Source of the DNA: a virus
DNA: 64,000 bases
Virus record (IMG/VR): IMGVR_UViG_3300009537_002640
Span: 142,496-206,495 of that record
Direction: 5' to 3' (one strand)
Of this stretch, positions 45,347-53,700 are shown piece after piece. Under the pieces are notes generated by a model, which was not told where the DNA came from, did not search any database, and saw nothing but the letters and a program-made list of their open reading frames with translations. The position numbers and the translations under genes are program-made. The number at the start of each line of letters is the position of its first letter. Positions within the stretch are counted from its first letter, which is position 1.

Positions 45347-46969
45347 TTAGATATTGATGAATTGCTTTATTTGATCAGGGGTTAGGCTTTTAACTGTTCC
45401 TGCAAACTCCTGCTCTAATTTGCCCATTGCAGCTTCTGGGGTAAAGAAACGAATCATAGATTTATAAGATTCTCTAGCCCTAGTACGCAAAGCTTGTTCT
45501 AATTCTGGTGCTCGGCGAAGAGGAAGTCTAGGAAATCTTTTTTGAAACGTCTGAAGCATCAACTGCTCTGCCGCTTGTGGACTCGGACCCTGTGGTTGAG
45601 CCTCCCCCGGCGCCGTCTCTTCTTTCTTTGCTGTTCCAGCACCCTGATTCTGTACTGCATCAAATATAGCTCTAAAGCCAGCCTTACTCTTTACGGCTGC
45701 CCATGCATCTGGATACTTTTGGCGTAACACGTTAGCAAGCTGCCTATCAAAAGGTTGATTTGCTTTCGGCTGTAAGCCCACCATAGTTCTAAGTCGATTT
45801 TGCAGCTGAGTTAGCCTCATCTTTTTCTTATCTTGAGTAGTAGCAGTACCAGATTCATCGAGATTAATTTCTCCTGCTCCAGCAGCCTCCCAACCCTCTG
45901 GGGTTGTAGGAAACCCTGTTTGAGGGTCAACCTTCTGCTGAGTAGTTGCTACTCCAGAATCTTGCTGTTGTCTGCGTTGAGCTAACATTTGTTGTTCTGC
46001 TTGGAGATTAGGAGACCATTGTGCAACCATTGGCTGCACAACACTAGGTAGGTCAGGAGCATTTTTGCCCCATCGAGATTGAAGTTTTTGTAGTGCACTC
46101 ATTGCTTCAGTCAAAGTAGGCATTGAGGTTCCTTGCCACTCACGAATTACCATAGGCTTATTGAATCTCCCACCCAAATCAGCTTGGTTTAGAGCATCCA
46201 ATACCTGCTTCTTAAATTGTTGTGCCGCAGGACTCGCAGCAACCTTTACTTTTTTTTTTAACAGTGAGTCAACACGGTCAGCCGCCTTAACGTACCCAAG
46301 CTTATCCAGTCGGTCAGCTAGATTTAGAAGAGCTGCGTAAGTTCCCTTGGGCATGCTTAACGCAACCTCTACATCCTTCTTTTGCTGCTCGACGATGGTC
46401 TCTACCAAATTCTCATCAGTTTTGCTGTGAGTAAGTTCGGTCCTAGTGCCACCACCCGGATGAGCCTTATCTACTAGCTGTTCGCCAGTCTCGCCAGATA
46501 CATCATAAAGCTTTTCTTCTGCGGTTTTCATATTCTCCATCTCTGCGGATTGTTGTTTGGTTAGGTCCAACTCAGGAAGTTTGGCGTGGGTAAGAGGCGT
46601 AACCCAAGCGTTTGTTACTTCTGTGTGAAACTTTTGAGCTGCAGCCTGTACTTCTGGATTATTAGCGTATGCTTTGGTCCAATGAGCAACTACGGCGTCA
46701 CGAATTCGACCCAAAAATAAGCCAAGCCTCTGATTAGGAATCTTGCCATAGTATTTGGCATGAAACTTATTCATAGCCTGAGTAGCATCCATAAATGGAT
46801 TCTTTGAGCGCATGAGCTGATTAATGGTTTGTCTCATCTCATTAGCAGCTGGACCAGCTTCTTTCAACAGCTCCTCATCTGAAGCTTGTTTGACTAAGCC
46901 CTTGTTAGCAGCAATGTTTGCAAACTCTCTCATCACTTCGCTATCATCAAAATTGTAATTGTGTCGCAT
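45347..46969 (-). CDS. Tagged head-region protein with helical-hairpin module (540 aa)
   Basis: N-terminal tag FDDSEVMREFANIA at residues 7-20. Residues 168-198 hold KAHPGGGTRTELTHSKTD and LVETIVEQQKK. Residues 214-238 are a copy of the shared hairpin (LNLADRLDKLGYVKAADRVD). After an A10 homopolymer encoding KKK, the rest is Gln/Pro-rich and helical with several repeated QxxFxxRxPRLP- or LRxMVGLQPK-like segments. No catalytic motif. Possibly a scaffold or inner-core protein; the conserved N-terminal half suggests targeting to the prohead. Confidence 0.7.
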   Translation of the reverse strand: MRHNYNFDDSEVMREFANIAANKGLVKQASDEELLKEAGPAANEMRQTINQLMRSKNPFMDATQAMNKFHAKYYGKIPNQRLGLFLGRIRDAVVAHWTKAYANNPEVQAAAQKFHTEVTNAWVTPLTHAKLPELDLTKQQSAEMENMKTAEEKLYDVSGETGEQLVDKAHPGGGTRTELTHSKTDENLVETIVEQQKKDVEVALSMPKGTYAALLNLADRLDKLGYVKAADRVDSLLKKKVKVAASPAAQQFKKQVLDALNQADLGGRFNKPMVIREWQGTSMPTLTEAMSALQKLQSRWGKNAPDLPSVVQPMVAQWSPNLQAEQQMLAQRRQQQDSGVATTQQKVDPQTGFPTTPEGWEAAGAGEINLDESGTATTQDKKKMRLTQLQNRLRTMVGLQPKANQPFDRQLANVLRQKYPDAWAAVKSKAGFRAIFDAVQNQGAGTAKKEETAPGEAQPQGPSPQAAEQLMLQTFQKRFPRLPLRRAPELEQALRTRARESYKSMIRFFTPEAAMGKLEQEFAGTVKSLTPDQIKQFINI

Positions 46970-46982
46970 GATAATACCCCTA

Positions 46983-48014
46983 TTATCGGAAACGAGCTAG
47001 TCGCTTCTCTAGTAATTGTGCCGCCGAATTTATATCCTTGGCCCGACCCTTCTGAATCATTTGTTGTAACACCCTCATTAAGGTCCCTGTATCTTTATAG
47101 GGTCTTGGTACCTTTGGGTTTTGAAATACCTTCTGTCGTATTGCTTGTGCCGCCTGCTGTAATTGAGCAGGATTGGCCTGCTGTGCCGGTCTTTGCTGTT
47201 GAACAGGTTGTCGTGGAGCTTGCTGAGTCTGCTGTTGCTGCTTTCTAGCTTGCCATTGCTGTTGCATTCTTTGCTGAGGTGCAGTATTACGAGGGGGATT
47301 TTTCTCCATTTGGCCCATCTCATCCCATATATCTGCGCCCTTAGCTATAGATTCTTTGATTCCACGAATAACTTTCTCAACCTCATATGCCTCTGAATGC
47401 CTTCCTTCTGCACCTAGACGATATGCAGTGTCCTCTAGACGATTCAGAAGTATCAAACTAAGCCCTTCAGGACCAGAACCTTCTTCTGGAACACTTACAT
47501 CATGTGCCTCATCGCTAGAGCAACGAGGGCAGTCACAATCAGGCCCACATGTACACTTGCCTTCTTCACAACCGCAGTCACATTTTGCCTTAGCATCCTC
47601 AGCGTCTTGTTCCATTAGCTCTTTTAGCTTTTCTTCAGCGTCTTCCACTGTTTCTTCATCGGGCTCTTTCTTTGCAGGAACTTCATAAACCAATCTTTCA
47701 TCTTCGCTCTTCTCTTTGAGCTTTGGCAAACTACTCAAATCATAGAAATCCCCAGCGACTTTTTCAAAATCACCAGGTAAAATGACTGATTTAAGTTGGC
47801 GATGAAAGTATGCCATGTCATTTGAACCAGCTGTTTGTCCAAGGGCAACACGATGACGCATTTCTTTGATGAAATCGCCTAGTAATGTATTAACCTCTTT
47901 GCTAGAGGCCAACTTTTGTGCTACAATACGCTGCCTTTCATCATCAAGTAGATGAGCTACTATATTGATAAAAGTGTCCTTGTCGGATGCATGTATATAG
48001 TCAAAAAGATTCAT
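46983..48014 (-). CDS. Head-region protein with metallothionein-like Cys cluster (343 aa)
   Basis: The helical N-terminus (LFDYIHASDKDTFINIVAHL) is followed by an acidic stretch. Eight cysteines fall within residues 145-165 in a CxCxC...CxC...CxCxxC arrangement. Residues about 180-206 (LLNRLEDTAYRLGAEGRHSE) are a hairpin copy. The remainder is extremely Gln-rich (residues 235-290) before a helical C-terminus (YKDTGTLMRVLQQMIQ). ATG with AAGGAG upstream. Role unknown; metal storage or a structural zinc/iron cluster is possible. Confidence 0.65.
   Translation of the reverse strand: MNLFDYIHASDKDTFINIVAHLLDDERQRIVAQKLASSKEVNTLLGDFIKEMRHRVALGQTAGSNDMAYFHRQLKSVILPGDFEKVAGDFYDLSSLPKLKEKSEDERLVYEVPAKKEPDEETVEDAEEKLKELMEQDAEDAKAKCDCGCEEGKCTCGPDCDCPRCSSDEAHDVSVPEEGSGPEGLSLILLNRLEDTAYRLGAEGRHSEAYEVEKVIRGIKESIAKGADIWDEMGQMEKNPPRNTAPQQRMQQQWQARKQQQQTQQAPRQPVQQQRPAQQANPAQLQQAAQAIRQKVFQNPKVPRPYKDTGTLMRVLQQMIQKGRAKDINSAAQLLEKRLARFR
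47520..47582 (-). other. Metallothionein-like cysteine cluster
   Basis: Encodes residues 145-165 of the 46983-48014 protein: cysteines at 145, 147, 149, 154, 156, 160, 162 and 165, with Gly/Asp/Lys/Pro spacers and no aromatic residues, as in metallothioneins. Metal binding is inferred from composition. Confidence 0.5.
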
Positions 48015-48023
48015 CGTTGCTCC

Positions 48024-48719
48024 TTAGAACCATAAAAATTCAAGAGTTTGGTCAATTCCACTCGGTGGCCCTGTAACCATTGCTATACCAGGATGACTTG
48101 CAGTTGGTGGTGCTGTAGTCAGCTTTCCCTCTGCATTGACAAACAATTGGGCATTTACCACATATCGTTGTCTTGTATCAAACTGGTCTGTCTGAAAGAT
48201 TCCTCTTGCGAACCAAATTGTCATTCTTCCGCTACCTACTGTAGTGTTGTCTCCAGGAATATTTGGTATTCTGTAGACATAGCTAACAATCACACGTACA
48301 GAGTCCGGAATCTGGTCGCCGTCTGAATCATAATTTAGCTCTGTGCCCGCTGGAGCTGTAATCACCCCATTTACATCGTTGAGCGAAAGCCCCTCGACAT
48401 CAGCAACAAAGCTGTTTCTAACCACATTAGCAAATCTAAGAGTTTGCATTTCATCTTTGGCGGATACATAAGTGTACCCATCAGCAGCTAAAACACCAAC
48501 CGCTGGTATAATAACCACTTCGTCTGTTACTGGTGCTGTAAAAGCCGAAGTATTAATGTCATCTATAATACCAAACGGTGCTGTGCCATCCGAAACGCCA
48601 CAAACAATTTCATTGCCTATAACTTTTAGCTGAGCTATTTGCCCTGGTTGAAACTCCGCAGTGGGGTCAACCGGAAAGCTTAGAGGCAAAGTATTACCTA
48701 CTTGAATCAGTCTTAACAT
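48024..48719 (-). CDS. Beta-rich head decoration/fibre-like protein (231 aa)
   Basis: Pattern GQIAQLKVIGNEIVCGVSDG, then PFGIIDDINTSAF, then VLAADGYTYVSAKDEMQT is typical of phage capsid-surface or structural proteins of the PFGI(I/L)DD kind. The C-terminus (QLFVNAEGKLTTAPPTASHP, then LEFLWF) is a common terminal strand. One DGY. Ribosome site modest (CGAGGC). It sits among head genes, so a capsid decoration or neck role is most likely. Confidence 0.7.
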   Translation of the reverse strand: MLRLIQVGNTLPLSFPVDPTAEFQPGQIAQLKVIGNEIVCGVSDGTAPFGIIDDINTSAFTAPVTDEVVIIPAVGVLAADGYTYVSAKDEMQTLRFANVVRNSFVADVEGLSLNDVNGVITAPAGTELNYDSDGDQIPDSVRVIVSYVYRIPNIPGDNTTVGSGRMTIWFARGIFQTDQFDTRQRYVVNAQLFVNAEGKLTTAPPTASHPGIAMVTGPPSGIDQTLEFLWF

Positions 48720-48748
48720 AAATTAGCCTCGCAAGTGGTCAAAAACAA

Positions 48749-49096
48749 TTATTCAGTTTCTGCTTGCAAATCGCGAACGATTACACGCAACGCTTCATCA
48801 ACTGCTGAAGAAGCATCATCTGCACCAGCCTCATCCAACTCTGTAGCAAGCTTGGTAAGTTCCTGAAGAACACCTAGAACGACAGCTTTCTTTTTCTTCT
48901 TGTCATCCTTTTTGTCTTCTTTCTTCTTATCCTTCTTATCTTCCTTGTCGTCCTTCTTTTTCATAAAAGGAGGAAGCTTCTTATCATCCTTGTCGTCGTC
49001 CTTCTCATCATCTTCCTTTGCAGCAGTAACCATTAGCCCCTGCTTGCTCAAGAGATTGTGAAGTTCCAACATCATTTCATCGCCAGATCGTGACAT
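48749..49096 (-). CDS. Small Lys/Asp-rich protein with helical hairpin (115 aa)
   Basis: Start placed at the ATG at 49096 with AGGAG upstream, 1 bp after the preceding stop. Residues 25-70 are low-complexity Lys/Asp (DDKDDKKLPPFMKKKDDKED). The C-terminus (LTKLATELDEAGADDASSAV) is a copy of the shared hairpin. Charged low-complexity regions of this kind occur in phage scaffolds and internal core proteins. Function unknown. Confidence 0.65.
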   Translation of the reverse strand: MSRSGDEMMLELHNLLSKQGLMVTAAKEDDEKDDDKDDKKLPPFMKKKDDKEDKKDKKKEDKKDDKKKKKAVVLGVLQELTKLATELDEAGADDASSAVDEALRVIVRDLQAETE

Positions 49097-49097
49097 G

Positions 49098-50486
49098 TTA
49101 TTCTCCTCTGAGTTTATCAATAAATTGACCTTCTGGACCATAATCTTCCATGTTCCACAAGTGCTCGCGGCTCTTAGTGTTTACTAAGTAGCCAGTATCT
49201 AAATCTTCTTCCGATAATTCCTCGACATCGGTTTCTCTATCAACATCTTCTTCGTTCTTAGGTTCCCATTCTTCTTCAACAAATGTCCCTTCTGGGGCCT
49301 CCTCTAAGGTTCCAAACATCGGGTCAACCATATATCGGCGCTCATCTTCCTCTCCCGGACGTCTTTTCAGCTCCTTGAAAACTCCGTGTGGCTCCCAACC
49401 TTTATCGGTGGGGTCTTTTTCTCGTTCTTCTTTAGGTCGTAAGTCTACAAAACGCTCCCAGTCTGCCGCAATCGCATCTAGTTCTGTAGCTAGTTCGTGC
49501 TGGCCTTTGACATCCAGAACTGTTGCCACTTTTGCAAGCCTCATGGCTATTTTCAAATATAATCCTTTGTTCATATTAGCCTCATGAAGAGAACGTCCAC
49601 CAGTAAGTTTTATGTACTCTTTTCCTAAATTATTTCTCCAGCCCTGTACGGCTCCTCTAAATTTACGCATCATTGGGGACTTAGGATCAGCGCCCTTATC
49701 CAACAGTTGCTTATATTTTTCCATCTCTATAGCTATGCGTGTTTTAAGTACCTTTACAACCCTATCTAGAAAAAAGTTTTTGTAACGTTCTGTCTCTTTC
49801 CCATCACCTATCTGAGCCCACATACCAATTCTTCTACCTAGCTTCTGAAATTTACTCTGGGTATTTAAATCTTTAGCAAACAGCTGTCCTTTTTCATCCG
49901 ATTCAGCCACCCTAACGATTGCTTCAAATAAATTTGGCAAATGTCTGGCTAGACTATGTGCCACACCTGACTTTTCCCAAGTATTAGATGCGTCTAGAAG
50001 CACCAGCGGATCATTTTCTATAAGAAACTTTGCACCCTCATGTATATATGGCTCAAATTGTGGGTCTGTTCTTCTACTATACTGATTAAAAAAGTAGATT
50101 ATTCGTTCTGGATTACCCATAACCTCGTTATCAAGCACCCAGCCAGTAATTGGATCGTAAAATGTCTCCTTCATATATCTGCCAGCCAAATATGCCATTG
50201 GATTTCGTCTGGCCACAGTAGCAGCATTTTGAGCATCTTCCAATTCTTCCGAACCACTATAAGTTTTTAGAACATCATCTAGGCTTAATTCATGCATCAT
50301 AGTAGGAGATATGCTTAACGATGATGAGGGAGTTTCTATGTACTTCACTCCAGGTGTCTGAGTAATATCTTCACCACTATACTCTACTGGTTCTTGCGTC
50401 TCAAATGTAGGAAGTGGTGGAATAGGAACTGGCAACTGGTCTTCGTCGTCACCCGACCACTTGAATATCATATTGCCTATTCGCAT
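49098..50486 (-). CDS. Head-region virion protein (462 aa)
   Basis: Helical protein with N-terminal Pro-rich residues 15-35, a central globular helical region (RIIYFFNQYSRRTDPQFEPY; SLARHLPNLFEAIVRVAESD) and a hairpin copy near residue 315-340 (LAKVATVLDVKGQHELATEL). The C-terminal 100 residues are acidic. ATG with GAGGATGGCTA upstream. It lies directly after the protease/scaffold transcription stop region. No family recognised; structural or assembly role presumed. Confidence 0.65.
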   Translation of the reverse strand: MRIGNMIFKWSGDDEDQLPVPIPPLPTFETQEPVEYSGEDITQTPGVKYIETPSSSLSISPTMMHELSLDDVLKTYSGSEELEDAQNAATVARRNPMAYLAGRYMKETFYDPITGWVLDNEVMGNPERIIYFFNQYSRRTDPQFEPYIHEGAKFLIENDPLVLLDASNTWEKSGVAHSLARHLPNLFEAIVRVAESDEKGQLFAKDLNTQSKFQKLGRRIGMWAQIGDGKETERYKNFFLDRVVKVLKTRIAIEMEKYKQLLDKGADPKSPMMRKFRGAVQGWRNNLGKEYIKLTGGRSLHEANMNKGLYLKIAMRLAKVATVLDVKGQHELATELDAIAADWERFVDLRPKEEREKDPTDKGWEPHGVFKELKRRPGEEDERRYMVDPMFGTLEEAPEGTFVEEEWEPKNEEDVDRETDVEELSEEDLDTGYLVNTKSREHLWNMEDYGPEGQFIDKLRGE

Positions 50487-50498
50487 TAGCCATCCTCA

Positions 50499-50672
50499 TT
50501 AATTCATTTCTTTAGGTTGCTGCTTATCAGCGACCCATGAATCCGCATAAAATTCAAAGTAGCCTGCGATTTCTTCTTCACTCAGGCCCTTATTTCGTAA
50601 ATCTTCTATCTCAATTTGCATTTCCAAATCTGTTAACAGATTCTTCATATTGTCAGCGACTAAGTTGAACAT
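50499..50672 (-). CDS. Small acidic helical protein (57 aa)
   Basis: Start taken at the ATG at 50672 with a moderate GAGAG site. An in-frame GTG at 50717 would add 15 residues but lies inside the 50697-50723 hairpin. Helical and acidic (MFNLVADNMKNLLTDLEMQI; LSEEEIAGYFEFYADSWV). No family recognised. It is the first gene after the hairpin that follows the protease/scaffold gene. Confidence 0.55.
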   Translation of the reverse strand: MFNLVADNMKNLLTDLEMQIEIEDLRNKGLSEEEIAGYFEFYADSWVADKQQPKEMN

Positions 50673-50696
50673 AACGAGTCTCTCGATGTAAGGAGA

Positions 50697-50723
50697 GGCG
50701 GAGTGCCATAATGACACTCCGCC
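50697..50723 (-). terminator. Strong conserved-loop hairpin after the protease/scaffold gene
   Basis: Perfect GC-rich 9-bp stem GGCGGAGTG/CACTCCGCC with minus-strand loop TCATTATGG, 38 bp after the stop of 50761-54789. The 3' flank (UCUCCUUACAUCG) lacks a U-run. The loop matches TCNTYRTGG of the capsid terminator and of 37610-37628. It may be a terminator, RNA-processing site or protein-binding site. Confidence 0.55.
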
Positions 50724-50760
50724 CTTCGTATGAATTCTGCTCCTGAATACTAGCCCTTAA

Positions 50761-53700
50761 TTAGCGCCAATTAAGCTGTGCCAACTGCTCATTTAGGCTT
50801 GGGGCATTAACTGGTTCTGGACTTGCGGTAACAGTCATTGATTGACCGGCACCATCAGCTCCTACACGGGGTAGGGAACCGCCCTTCCTAGAATTGTAGT
50901 TAGCTACTACACGCTTATTTGACTCAAAAGCTGCGTCATCAAAGTTCATCAGCTGGTCAACGTATCCCTCAAGGGATGCCTGAGTAGAAGCGATTAGCCC
51001 CTTCTCCTGAGCCTGGAGACCTACTGCATACGCTCTGCGTAGCTTGGTCTTGTACTCTCCGTTGTCAGCTTCCTTCTTCTTAGAAGCAAACTCTTTGCTC
51101 AAGTCTGCACCGAAGCTACCAGTGTCAGGACCTTGTGCCCAGAACTTCTTCCAGTAAGAAGCTGCTGCTGAGTCAACCTTACCCTCAGCCACCAACCTAT
51201 CAACATCTTCAGCCTTGAGTGCGCCCTTAACAATTGCCTCTTGAATGAGAGCAGCTGCCTCACGCACATTTCTTGGGCCAGATTCAGCGACATCTCGCAT
51301 TACATCGTGAATCTCAGAAATGGTTTCAACATGAGCACCGTCTGTCTTGGTATGAGTTAGCTCAGTTGTAGTACCCTTTCCGCCTGGATGAGCCTCAAAG
51401 TACTCTTTCTGAGTTGCATTCTCTGCCTTGCCCAAATCCAACTCATACTTTCCAAGGATGTCACCTGCTTGAGCAAGAAGAGCATCACGCTCAGCCTTGC
51501 GAGCAGCCATTACAGAATCTAGAGCTTCGTCAACTGCGAAGTCACCATCATCTGCCATCATTGCCCCACCACATGACTCATCATGTGCATGGTCCTCGGC
51601 ACACATTGGTGCATCTGCATCATCCTCGTCTTTCTTCTTCTTTTTCTCATCCTTCTCATATTCATCTTCTTCATCCTCGTCGGACTCTTTATCCTTTGCG
51701 AGGTCAGGATGCGTAAGCTCGCCCTCTGGACCTTTTTCTTGCTTCTCTTCCTGCAGAAGCTTCATTAGAGAAGCCTCATCAGCATCAGTTAGAGCATAGT
51801 CCATCTCGTCGCCCATACCCATCATGTCCATATCACCCATAGCCTTAGCTAGAAGTGCAGCACGATTTTGAGCACGGACCCTTAGAGCTTGTTCTAGAAG
51901 TTCAGCAGCCTTCTTCTCGGCGTCAGACTTTTCGGACTTCTTATCTTCCTTCTCGTCCTCATCATCTTCATCCTCGTCTTTCTTCTTTTTCTTAGCTGCT
52001 TCTTTCTTCTTCTTATCCTCTTTGTCATCCTCATCTTTGTCTTTCTTGTCTGCCTTTTCGTCTTCCTTATCATCGTCTTTCTTCTTGGCAGCTTCTTTTT
52101 TCTTATCTTTCTTCTTCTTATCCTCTTTATCATCCTCATCTTCATCGTCGTCTTTCTTCTTCTTAGCCAAGACAACTTCAGCTTGAGCAAGTAGAGTCTC
52201 GCTGTCGGCTAGAGCTTGAACAGCTGCACTAAGAACACGGCCCTTAGTTTCACCATCAAGGTCTTCTGCCTTATCAAGAGCTTCGCTCACAAGAGCTAGC
52301 TCATCAGCAGACTCATCTAGGAGGGAGTGAACCTCCATAGCCTCATCGCGGAACGCTAGAGTTTGTTCCATTGGACTTTCGGAACCACCTTCGCCTTCCT
52401 CGTCGACCTTAACTTCAATGTCGACTAGTTTCTCACCACCCTCATCAACAGCCTTGCGGATGTCGTCTAGAGCAGTTTCAATCTTAGTGAGGCCAGCTTC
52501 TACCTTGCCCTTGAGATCAGGCTCATCTTCCTTCTTCTCTGGTGCAGGTGCTTCACCCTCAGGAGCTGCAGGAGCAGCTTCTGGTGCAGGTGCGTCTCCG
52601 CCTGGAGCTGGTGCTCCACCTGCTAGAGGGTCAGCTCCACCGGGAGCCAAAGGATCTTGAGCACCCTTTAGGAGATATGAAACCTCATCAAAGCCTTCGG
52701 TGCGGATATGGCGAATAATATCCTTTCCGTAGTCCTTGGAGCTTAGATAATCCCAGTTCTCATCAAGCTGGTCATCAAAGATTTCCTTGCCGGTTGCAGT
52801 TAGAATCAACTTGTCACCAGCATACACATCCCAACGGGATGCATCCTTGACTAGATTGCCTTGGTCATCAGCGACCTTGGTAAACTTTGCACGAAGGCGG
52901 GCACGCAACCACATCTTCTTTACTTTCTCGTCGCCAGGAACCATACCATCGGTACCGCCCATGTCGTAGATGCCTTGTAGGTGCTTATCTTCGTTATCGC
53001 GGATTTTGTCCGCTTCCTCTTTTGGATACTTTTCCTTGCCAGGGGTTGGCTCATTGATACCACCACCGCCTAGCCAGTAAGCGCGACGTCGTAGTCTACG
53101 CTCCTGTAGTTGAGCTTCAGTTAGCTTTCCATCTTCAGCTGCATCCTTGTCAGTCTTCTGAACCTGCTCTAGCAGTGCTTGACGGCGTAGTTTACGCTCC
53201 TCAATCTCTGCTTTCTTCTTGTCGGCTTTACCGCCGCCAAGATTGCGGGTTTCCCACGTTCTTCCTTCATCGCCTGGGTGAAGACCTTCGGATCCAGTTT
53301 CTAATGGCTCGCCAACCATTTGCTTATCTTCAGTGTCACGGATTTTATCCGCTTCTTCCTTCTCATACTTAGGCTTACCTGGAGTAGGCTCATTAATGCC
53401 GCCTCCACCTAGCCAATATGCTCGACGTGCTTTGGCACGGGCACGTAATCTCGCAGAATTCATATTGTCGTCCTCCTTAGAGACTGTTTTTAACTCATTG
53501 AATGATTTACTTAGTTTTTCTATCTTGGATCGAAGGAGACGTATTTCATTAAAAAGAACACCCAGGTTTCCGTCTCCCTCTAGACTAGCCAATCTCTGAC
53601 TAGGCTCGACTGATATTGGTGTAGTGGTAGTGCGATACGTACCTTCACCGTTGCCAGCCATTGGACTTACACTTGGCTCTGACCCACCACCAGTAGCTGG

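Noticed and set aside
51894-52190. Lys/Arg/Met-rich open frame overlapping the Lys/Asp tract
   Set aside because: It is a frame-shifted reading of low-complexity AAG/GAT codons with no start signal of its own.
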